Below are positions 1-4,947 of a stretch of 10,024 nucleotides of DNA, in pieces. Below the pieces are notes generated by a model that was not told the origin of the DNA, searched no databases, and saw only the letters and a program-made list of their open reading frames with translations. Location: the NCBI GenBank assembly GCA_018654125.1, contig JABIME010000037.1, forward strand, positions 1 through 10,024. Reading direction: 5' to 3'. The translations under genes and the position numbers were made by a program. The stretch is from Candidatus Cloacimonadota bacterium. GTDB taxonomy: Bacteria > Cloacimonadota > Cloacimonadia > Cloacimonadales > TCS61. The number at the start of each line of letters is the position of its first letter. The stretch's first letter is position 1.

Positions 1-137
1 ATTCCGGCTAAAGCAAGCATAAACACTCCTAGCAGGATCATCTTCTTTTTATAGGGTTTGCAGAATTTTAACAATTTCTTCCACAAATCCAGATCAAATC
101 TTTTTTTGTATTCTTTTTCTTCAAATGCACTACGCAT
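1..137 (-). CDS. ABC exporter half-transporter, N-terminal part (runs off the left edge)
   Basis: Only the first 45 codons are inside the window. The reading starts MRSAFEEKEYKKRFDLDLWK, continues through a basic stretch (KFCKPYKKK, about residues 24-32) and enters a hydrophobic segment (MILLGVFMLALAG), the beginning of a first transmembrane helix. A cytoplasmic amphipathic or basic lead-in before TM1 is typical of type IV ABC exporters with fused permease and ATPase domains. The start is supported by a GAGG Shine-Dalgarno about 7 bases upstream. It lies about 100 bases downstream of another ABC exporter half on the same strand. That half has a degenerate catalytic site, so this one is most likely the second, catalytically competent subunit of a heterodimer (YheH/BmrD/TM288 type). 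No ATPase motif is visible in the fragment, so the family call rests largely on context. Confidence 0.7.
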   Translation of the reverse strand, partial: MRSAFEEKEYKKRFDLDLWKKLLKFCKPYKKKMILLGVFMLALAG

Positions 138-157
138 AATTTACCTCAATTTATGTA

Positions 158-217
158 TGTCGTGGTGAGCGAAATCGAGCCATTTTAAATTATCCTTCAA
201 CTACGCTCAGGATGACA
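158..217. repeat. Dispersed inverted-repeat element of the TGTCATCCTGAGCG type
   Basis: The two ends are imperfect inverted repeats. TGTCGTGGTGAGCG at 158-171 matches the reverse complement of CGCTCAGGATGACA (204-217) at 11 of 14 positions. The minus strand reads TGTCATCCTGAGCGTAGTTG, a sequence I recognise as a common interspersed intergenic repeat in many environmental bacterial genomes. It fills most of the 98-base gap between the two ABC exporter genes. It may form a hairpin in the operon transcript or be a remnant of a small non-autonomous mobile element. Copy number cannot be judged from one window. Confidence 0.6.
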
Positions 218-235
218 AATTTAAATATCATTTCT

Positions 236-2095
236 TTAACTAATCTTAAGCTTTTCATCATTTTCCAAGGATTCTGTTAATCCTTTTTCTTCTAAAGAAA
301 GTTCCTCTTCCAAAGAGTTCTGGATAGCCCACACTCTTTTGTACAAACCTTCTTGATCAATAAGTTCTAGATGTGTTCCCTGCTGAACAATTTTTCCTTC
401 ATCAAGAACAAGGATCATATCAGCTTCTGCCAAAGTAATGAGACGATGCGAGATAATGAATGTAGTTGCTTTATTTTCCAACTTCTTCAATCTCCTTCGA
501 ATTGCTGCATCAGTTTCTGTATCAACAGCACTCAAACTATCATCAAAAATAAGTATCGGGCTTCCATTGATAATCGTTCTGGCAATTGCCACTCGCTGTT
601 TCTGCCCACCAGAGAGAGTAACACCCTTTTCACCAACTGCTGTCTCATATCCATCATCGAAGCTTTTGATAACATCGTGTACAGAAGCAATTTTAGCAGC
701 CTTGAAGATTTCCTTTTCTTCAGTCTCTGAAGTTGCTAATCTGATATTATCCTTAAGCGTTTTTGAGAACAAGAATGGTTCTTGCAGCACAATGCCAATA
801 TTCTCACGCAAAACTCTTTTAGAAATTTTCTTCACATCTATTCCATCAAGTTTAATCGATCCTTCCTGATTATCATAGAGTCTTGGCAATAATCCAACCA
901 GTGTTGACTTTCCTGATCCGGTTGGACCAAGAATTGCCACTGTTTGACCTTGTTTAACTTTGAAAGAAACATTATCTAAAATTGATTTACCTTTTTCATA
1001 ATAAAAACTTACATTTTTAAATTCAATATTTCCTATTATCTTTTCTGGGGAATCTCCTTTATCCAAATCCTCGATAGGTTCATCTAGGATTTCCTGAATA
1101 CGCTCTATAGAAACCAGAGCTTTTCCCATATCAGTAAGAACTCTTCCTAATTGTCTTACAGGCCAAAGTAGCATTCCTACATAAGTAGAAAAAGCCAGTA
1201 ATGTTCCCAGAGTAATAACACCTGTTGCAGCCCAGTATGTCCCTAAAACGGTAACTGCTATAATTTGAATGAGACTTAGGAAATCTGAAACTGACCAGTA
1301 CCAGGCTAAAAGACGTATCAATTTGTAGGTTAGATCACGGTACTCTATATTCTTATCATCGAATTTATCGATTTCATATTTTTGCCTTGCAAAAGCACGA
1401 ACAACCCTAACACCACTCAGATTTTCCTGCAAGACAGTTGAAAGTCTTCCTTCCGATTCATCCGAAGCTTTAAAGGCAGCCTTAACTTTTATAAAGAAAA
1501 TAACTGCAAATGCAAAGATGAATGGAATCAATGATAATGAAGCCAATGTCATTTCAACACTCATCGGAAGCATAAATGAGAGTGCAAAGAACAGCATAAA
1601 TAGTGCTCTTCCCACTTCCACCAATTGCATTGATAAGAAACGTCTAATCGTTTCTACATCGGATGTACAGCGTTGGATAAGATCACCGGTTTTTGCCTTC
1701 ACATGATAATCATACGGCAAATATTGTAGATGATCATATACTTTATCTCTGATGTTTCGGGCTATCGATTCAGAAGCAATTGCAGACCATTTCCCTTTGA
1801 AAAATAAAAATATCCCGCGCGAAAGTGTTAGTAAAATCAGGATAATACTGCTCATCCACAAGCTTTTCTCTAATACACTTTTTCCACCAAGAAAATCGAA
1901 TACGTTGATGATGATCGGCTGCATCCAACCACTAGTTTCTATTGGCTTATTTCCAATTATCGAATCTATCGTAACGCGCAACACCATTGGCCAGGCGAAA
2001 CGTAGAAATATTGCCGCACCAACAGCCAGGATCGAGAAAACATATAACGACCTGTTGCCTTTCATAAAGTTCCAAAGTAATTTCATTTTTTTCAT
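236..2095 (-). CDS. ABC exporter half-transporter with fused permease and ATPase, non-canonical Walker B (heterodimer subunit)
   Basis: This 619-residue protein has an N-terminal membrane domain (about residues 15-325, hydrophobic segments near 18-35, 80-100, 160-205 and 270-312) and a C-terminal ATPase domain (about 356-590). Visible ATPase motifs are Walker A GPTGSGKST (390-398), the Q-loop glutamine (438), signature LSGGQ (494-498), Walker B ILIFDD (514-519), the D-loop LSAVD and the switch histidine (550). After the Walker B aspartate the usual catalytic glutamate is aspartate (519). In established heterodimeric exporters (BmrC/BmrD, TM287/TM288) one subunit carries exactly this substitution with an intact signature and the partner has the glutamate. 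The next gene downstream is probably that partner. The pair would export a drug, lipid or peptide; substrate unknown. There is no peptidase domain. It lies 48 bases after rsgA. ATG at 2095 follows a weak AGAG site; a second ATG three codons in is possible. Confidence 0.93.
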   Translation of the reverse strand: MKKMKLLWNFMKGNRSLYVFSILAVGAAIFLRFAWPMVLRVTIDSIIGNKPIETSGWMQPIIINVFDFLGGKSVLEKSLWMSSIILILLTLSRGIFLFFKGKWSAIASESIARNIRDKVYDHLQYLPYDYHVKAKTGDLIQRCTSDVETIRRFLSMQLVEVGRALFMLFFALSFMLPMSVEMTLASLSLIPFIFAFAVIFFIKVKAAFKASDESEGRLSTVLQENLSGVRVVRAFARQKYEIDKFDDKNIEYRDLTYKLIRLLAWYWSVSDFLSLIQIIAVTVLGTYWAATGVITLGTLLAFSTYVGMLLWPVRQLGRVLTDMGKALVSIERIQEILDEPIEDLDKGDSPEKIIGNIEFKNVSFYYEKGKSILDNVSFKVKQGQTVAILGPTGSGKSTLVGLLPRLYDNQEGSIKLDGIDVKKISKRVLRENIGIVLQEPFLFSKTLKDNIRLATSETEEKEIFKAAKIASVHDVIKSFDDGYETAVGEKGVTLSGGQKQRVAIARTIINGSPILIFDDSLSAVDTETDAAIRRRLKKLENKATTFIISHRLITLAEADMILVLDEGKIVQQGTHLELIDQEGLYKRVWAIQNSLEEELSLEEKGLTESLENDEKLKIS

Positions 2096-2111
2096 AATAT
2101 TCTCTTTTGGT

Positions 2112-2128
2112 TAAAGTAATTTACTTTA
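2112..2128. promoter_or_regulatory. Perfect 17-base palindrome between rsgA and the ABC exporter gene
   Basis: TAAAGTAATTTACTTTA is a perfect inverted repeat with 8-base arms around one central base. It lies in the 48-base gap between the rsgA stop and the exporter start codon. A second small inverted repeat, GTAGC..GCTAC, lies beside it at 2133-2147 and includes the rsgA stop codon. The palindrome has the size and symmetry of a dimeric-regulator operator, but being AT-only apart from one GC pair per arm it may be chance or a weak mRNA hairpin. No -35/-10 pair is convincing here. Confidence 0.3.
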
Positions 2129-2143
2129 GCCAGTAGCCTTGAG

Positions 2144-3268
2144 CTACCTTTTATGTATTTTAATTTTTTCCTTTAATACTCTTTGTTTGGATCGAGCATT
2201 TTTGTTATATAACTGTCGCTGATCTTTCCTACGTTCTAAATAAGCAAGCTCACGTCCTAGTTTCAGATAGCTTTGATACCGTTTTTCTGTGAGATCACCA
2301 TCATGAATTGCCTGCAATATTGCGCAACCAGGCTCAGTTTCATGTTGGCAATTGCGAAATTTGCACAATTTCTGCAAGTTCACAATATCCGGAAACGTCT
2401 GATTAAGATTATCTACATTTCCAATGATCTTTATTTCTCTCATTCCAGGATTATCTATTACATTTCCACCTGATGATAATGGGATTAATTGCCTATGTGT
2501 AGTAGTATGTCTACCACGTTTATCAGCTTCACGTACATCGCCTACTTCCATTACCTCTTCACCGATTAAATGATTAATGATCGTTGATTTTCCAACTCCT
2601 GAAGAACCGATGAATGTTATGGTCTTACCAGAAGAGATATACTGATCTAATTCATCTACTCCCTGCCCAGTAACTGCACTCATTGTATGAACCGGGATAC
2701 CGTAGGAAATTGCTTCCACTTCTGCTTTCAACTCATCCTGATTCTCGCACTGATCTGCTTTGTTAAGGATTATAACCGGATCTGCTCCGCTATTCCACAT
2801 GAGTGTAAGATATCGTTCGATCTTACGAAGATTATAATCAAAATCTAATGCTACGACCATGATCACAGTATCGATATTAGTTGCAACCACTTGTTCTTCA
2901 CTGGTTCCAGACTTATCGAACTTCCTACCATGCGATGCAATTGATTGCCGCGACAAAGTGCTCTTACGTTCCATTATCTCCTGGATCTTCAATTGTTCAC
3001 AACCATTCTCTAATGAAAGCAATACCCAATCACCAACTGCTGGTAATTCCTGTCTATCAAAGGCATTGAACCAGAGTTTATCTGCAATAATTGCTCTATA
3101 CTCACCGTCTGAAGTAAACACATTATAAAGATTTTTTTGTTCCGAAGCAATTCTACCAGGAAATATTTTCCCCAACTTCTTTGCATTATTATGGTTTTGC
3201 AAATTCAACAATCTAGAAACATATTCGCTTTGCAAAACTTCGTTCCATCCTAATTCATTCATATTCAT
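2144..3268 (-). CDS. rsgA: Ribosome small-subunit-dependent GTPase RsgA
   Basis: RsgA (YjeQ/YloQ) is a circularly permuted GTPase that binds the 30S subunit, aids its late maturation and is stimulated by it. The 374-residue sequence has an N-terminal OB-fold region (about 30-105). The permuted GTPase motif order follows: G4 NKAD (169-172), G5 SAVTG (197-201), G1 GSSGVGKST (221-229), G2 region RHTTTH (253-258), G3 DNPG (272-275). A C-terminal zinc-binding knuckle has Cys302, Cys307, His309 and Cys315. The basic lysine/arginine-rich tail (about 346-374) fits rRNA contact. Length is slightly above the usual 290-350. ATG at 3268 follows AGAGGAG at 3280-3286; another ATG two codons in is the alternative. 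Two 24-codon ORFs lie just upstream, and a stretch complementary to this Shine-Dalgarno lies at 3315-3321, so its translation may be regulated. The ABC exporter genes follow. Confidence 0.97.
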   Translation of the reverse strand: MNMNELGWNEVLQSEYVSRLLNLQNHNNAKKLGKIFPGRIASEQKNLYNVFTSDGEYRAIIADKLWFNAFDRQELPAVGDWVLLSLENGCEQLKIQEIMERKSTLSRQSIASHGRKFDKSGTSEEQVVATNIDTVIMVVALDFDYNLRKIERYLTLMWNSGADPVIILNKADQCENQDELKAEVEAISYGIPVHTMSAVTGQGVDELDQYISSGKTITFIGSSGVGKSTIINHLIGEEVMEVGDVREADKRGRHTTTHRQLIPLSSGGNVIDNPGMREIKIIGNVDNLNQTFPDIVNLQKLCKFRNCQHETEPGCAILQAIHDGDLTEKRYQSYLKLGRELAYLERRKDQRQLYNKNARSKQRVLKEKIKIHKR

Positions 3269-3279
3269 TTTTAAATTTT

Positions 3280-3322
3280 CTCCTCTTTGTGTTTCTTTTT
3301 TTTCAAAACTCCAGAGAGGAGT
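3280..3322 (-). promoter_or_regulatory. rsgA: Possible RNA switch hiding the rsgA ribosome binding site
   Basis: On the minus-strand transcript, CUCCUCU (3321 to 3315) is perfectly complementary to AGAGGAG (3286 to 3280), the rsgA Shine-Dalgarno; the loop would be 28 bases. The same upstream stretch can instead form a local hairpin ACUCC-UCUCU-GGAGU (3322 to 3308), which leaves the ribosome site free. The stop codon of the preceding 24-codon ORF is at 3333-3335, so a ribosome held at its end would cover or abut the sequestering strand. The complementarity is seen; the regulatory role is inferred. Confidence 0.35.
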
Positions 3323-3332
3323 GGTAAATTAT

Positions 3333-3407
3333 TTAATCTAACATCCACTCATCTCTGTAATAATAACAAACCATATTATTAATTATGATCATTGCATATC
3401 CCAACAT
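3333..3407 (-). CDS. 24-residue peptide ORF with ideal Shine-Dalgarno (YRD peptide B)
   Basis: The ORF begins MLGYAMIIINNMV and ends YYYRDEWMLD before TAA. Its start is chosen because AAGGAGG (AGGAGG at 3413-3418) lies exactly 5 bases before the ATG, the same spacing as in the two other small ORFs of this region. The frame stays open for 15 more codons upstream to another ATG (at 3452), but that ATG has no ribosome site. The peptide is hydrophobic in the middle with a charged end and shares its length (24) and a Tyr-Arg-Asp at residues 17-19 with the ORF at 3467-3541. It lies just before rsgA on the same strand. It could be a leader peptide sensed during translation (Ile-Ile-Ile and Tyr-Tyr-Tyr runs) or a functional small membrane-associated peptide. 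I do not recognise a family. Confidence 0.55.
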   Translation of the reverse strand: MLGYAMIIINNMVCYYYRDEWMLD

Positions 3408-3466
3408 AACTACCTCCTTAATTATTGTTTTGGGGATTTCATACAGAGACATTTCGAAATTTTACT

Positions 3467-3541
3467 TTAAAATCTTCCGAAAAAATCCCTGTAAGAAAAC
3501 ACGAAATACGACTCTGTCGTGGTTACTATAAATTCAAACAT
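3467..3541 (-). CDS. 24-residue phenylalanine-rich peptide ORF with ideal Shine-Dalgarno (YRD peptide A)
   Basis: The ORF begins MFEFIVTTTESYFVF and ends SYRDFFGRF before TAA. AGGAGG at 3547-3552 lies exactly 5 bases before ATG. Seven of 24 residues are phenylalanine and two are tyrosine, recalling the bias of pheA/pheST leader peptides, but no aromatic-amino-acid gene follows, so that role is not supported. Residues 17-19 (Tyr-Arg-Asp) coincide in position with those of the next ORF downstream (3333-3407), and the DNA there reads TTACAGRGAT in both, suggesting relatedness or shared function. The ORF lies about 90 bases after a strong terminator, so it needs readthrough or its own promoter; TTGATA (from about 3632 leftwards) is a possible but weak -35. 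Function unknown. Confidence 0.55.
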   Translation of the reverse strand: MFEFIVTTTESYFVFSYRDFFGRF

Positions 3542-3632
3542 AGTTTCCTCCTATTTTTTTGAATTTTAAATAAACTGCTCTTACCGCGGATCTAGAATCA
3601 GTTTTACTATATTTCATTTCACTTCTATCAAT

Positions 3633-3662
3633 AAAAAAAAGCTCGCGGGTTTTCCCACGAGC
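3633..3662 (-). terminator. Strong intrinsic terminator, minus-strand direction
   Basis: The minus strand reads GCTCGTGGG-AAAA-CCCGCGAGC followed by eight T (3640-3633). The 9-base-pair stem is complete if one G-U wobble is allowed, whereas the plus-strand copy has an A-C mismatch at that place, so the sequence favours minus-strand termination. It ends the transcript carrying the 15-codon ORF and could also catch readthrough from the 4039-4814 genes. The two 24-codon ORFs and rsgA lie beyond it, which makes it either a true end or a conditional attenuator. Confidence 0.85.
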
Positions 3663-3882
3663 TTTTTGTATCTTTATTTTTAGATACAAAAATGGTGGGA
3701 TAGCCCTTAAAAAGGAACCAATCCCACCAAGATTTGGCTGATTTCTCAGCCTATATATTATTCAGCCATTTATAGGCCTACGAATAAAGACTTTTTTGGT
3801 TTTTACAGGATTGGTTTCCTGTTAGGCAGAAGTACCTTGAGGTACTCTGTTTTTTAAAACATTAATCATGAAAACCTCCTCT
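3641..3882 (-). ncRNA. Structured leader or small RNA: six stacked hairpins with alternative pairings, ending in a terminator
   Basis: On the minus strand, in order: AGUACC-UCAA-GGUACU (3846-3831, inside a 15-codon ORF); ACAGGA-AACCAA-UCCUGU (3822-3805); a 7-bp stem GCCUAUA/UAUAGGC (3777-3771 with 3755-3749); GGCUGA-GAAA-UCAGCC with a GNRA tetraloop (3751-3736); a 9-bp stem UGGUGGGAU/AUCCCACCA (3729-3693) with an inner CCUU/AAGG; a 10-bp stem (3692-3663); then the terminator. The last three helices abut with no gap. Pairings conflict: the 3749-3751 bases are shared by two stems, a second GGCUGA (3767-3762) can take UCAGCC to make an H-type pseudoknot, and AACCAAUCC (3816-3808) matches GGAUUGGUU (3724-3716) for 9 pairs. 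The GAAA loop and G-U wobble favour this strand. No clear promoter is visible; TTGACC (3952-3947) lacks a well-placed -10. No known riboswitch class was recognised. Confidence 0.6.
3822..3869 (-). CDS. 15-residue leader-peptide ORF
   Basis: The ORF reads MINVLKNRVPQGTSA and stops at TAA. GAGGAGG (3875-3881) sits 5 bases before ATG, one of the strongest ribosome sites in the window. Codons 8-13 form one hairpin (3831-3846), and the stop codon touches the next hairpin, so translation would directly alter the folding of the downstream structured RNA and its terminator at 3633. That is the layout of a leader peptide in an attenuator. No run of one amino acid points to a sensed amino acid; a stalling motif responding to an antibiotic or metabolite, or a short functional peptide, are alternatives. 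I see no homology that I recognise. Confidence 0.5.
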   Translation of the reverse strand: MINVLKNRVPQGTSA

Positions 3883-4038
3883 AATTTATTTGCGCTCTTT
3901 TTGTATTCTAAAACGCAACGACTTTTTTTCTTTTTATATTTATATCGGTCAAGTTTTTTTTAATTTCTATATTAACTATCCACACAATTTTCGCGATCTG
4001 CCCATCACTAATTCACTATGAATAAGTATTTTAATGAT

Positions 4039-4263
4039 TTATAAAGAAATTATTTCTTTCGAGCCTTGTGCGCGAGCAATTTGCATAGAGAGCCAAGAAT
4101 GAGCTTCCTGTTCATCAGAGAACTCCTTACTTGAACAGAATGATTCGTCATTTGTATAGAATCTCCAGTAAACATTATTATTATCATCTTTACGTAGAAT
4201 ATCCATTCTGAATACATTATCGATATTCACAAACTTGTTTTTTTTCACTTCAATAATAATCAT
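4039..4263 (-). CDS. Small hypothetical protein, 74 residues
   Basis: The start at 4263 is well supported by AAGGAGAGAGAG directly upstream (AGGAG about 7 bases before ATG). The protein opens with alternating hydrophobic and charged residues (MIIIEVKKNKFVNIDNVFRM, likely beta strands), continues with an aromatic strand (VYWRFYTND) and closes with a probable helix (about residues 48-66, DEQEAHSWLSMQIARAQ). This beta-rich plus helix pattern suggests a small single-domain cytoplasmic protein; there is no signal peptide or membrane segment. It starts 23 bases after the stop of the GyrI-like gene, so the two are probably cotranscribed. I do not recognise the family and no function is assigned. Confidence 0.8.
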   Translation of the reverse strand: MIIIEVKKNKFVNIDNVFRMDILRKDDNNNVYWRFYTNDESFCSSKEFSDEQEAHSWLSMQIARAQGSKEIISL

Positions 4264-4286
4264 CTCTCTCTCCTTTTAATTTGGTT

Positions 4287-4814
4287 TTAATTTTCATTAA
4301 TAGAAAATAATCCATCATTAATATCATTTTCATCACTATCTTTTTTTGTAATAGGAATGTGAATATCCATTTGTGAATCATCCTCACCAAATTTAAACCG
4401 GGAATCATACCACTCGATCTCATCAGCTGTAATTAATTTATATTCGCTTTCTGGTAGCCATTTATCATAAATATAATCGTATGTTTCACTAAGTGTCTCT
4501 AAAGAACCTATGTGCGTAAATACAGCAACTAATTGTGAAGATATCTCGCGATATTCCATTCCATCTGGAACAGTGCTATCATCTTTAACAACTTTACAGA
4601 CCATGTAGTTAAATTTGGAATCCTCAAGAAATTCGGAGTCACCATCATTCAAACAAATACCAAGAGAGCAATTTGGAACGGCAACATCATCCAATTCATC
4701 CATTCTGACAATGAAATCATTCCACAGCTGCGGGATACGACTCTCCTCTACTGTTGTTAGAATTCTCATTCCAACAACATTCAGTGCTTCACGTTGCGTT
4801 ATTATTACTTTCAT
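4287..4814 (-). CDS. GyrI-like / AraC effector-binding-domain protein
   Basis: This 175-residue protein is a stand-alone effector-binding domain of the GyrI-like (SHS2-type) superfamily, which binds small, often cationic or aromatic ligands. Its hallmarks are an N-terminal strand and helix (VVGMRILTTVEES..IPQLWNDF, about 13-34), LGICLND (51-57), the strand VAVFTHIG (96-103), TYDYIYDKWLPESEY (111-125), an aromatic acidic stretch EIEWYDSRF (132-140) and the closing strand MDIHIPI (149-155). The acidic C-terminal tail (about 158-175) is unusual and probably disordered. No DNA-binding HTH is fused, so it is not itself a transcription factor of the AraC or MerR type. ATG at 4814 follows AGTAGGA. 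A TTGACA at 4868-4863 (minus strand) could be its -35, though the -10 is poor. It is divergent from the potassium channel gene and precedes the 74-residue gene. Confidence 0.8.
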   Translation of the reverse strand: MKVIITQREALNVVGMRILTTVEESRIPQLWNDFIVRMDELDDVAVPNCSLGICLNDGDSEFLEDSKFNYMVCKVVKDDSTVPDGMEYREISSQLVAVFTHIGSLETLSETYDYIYDKWLPESEYKLITADEIEWYDSRFKFGEDDSQMDIHIPITKKDSDENDINDGLFSINEN

Positions 4815-4947
4815 AAATTCCTACTTTAACTTTTAATTTAAAAAAATGTTTTATTATTCCTTTGTCAAATAAAATTACTTGCAAGAAAATTAATGATAAT
4901 TACGTTCGTAACTAGAATTTGATAGTAAACAATAGTTTAGAGGTACT

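Noticed and set aside
371..869. Plus-strand open frames of 119 and 143 codons inside the ABC exporter gene
   Set aside because: They are antisense to the highly conserved ATPase motifs, overlap each other and have no ribosome site; they are shadows of the real gene.
2859..3128. Plus-strand open frames opposite rsgA
   Set aside because: The minus strand here encodes conserved RsgA sequence; the antisense frames show no domain or ribosome site.
3408..3452. A 15-codon upstream extension of the 24-codon ORF, giving 39 residues
   Set aside because: The upstream ATG lacks any Shine-Dalgarno, while the inner ATG has AAGGAGG at ideal spacing and gives a length equal to the neighbouring peptide.
3467..3541. 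Phenylalanine leader peptide like pheL
   Set aside because: Seven phenylalanines are suggestive, but the downstream genes are unrelated to aromatic metabolism and no terminator follows the ORF.
3535..3821. Continuation of the 15-codon ORF frame past its stop (19 codons to a TGA, then about 75 open codons)
   Set aside because: The stretch is made of hairpins and a terminator, has no start with a ribosome site, and its composition is not protein-like; readthrough is not supported.
3641..3882. T-box or amino-acid-biosynthesis attenuator
   Set aside because: There is no T-box consensus, no specifier stem, no run of one amino acid in the 15-codon ORF and no synthetase or biosynthetic gene downstream.
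3919..3952. Promoter at TTGACC (minus strand) for the leader RNA
   Set aside because: The -35-like hexamer has no -10 at 16-18 bases; TATAAA follows after only three bases.
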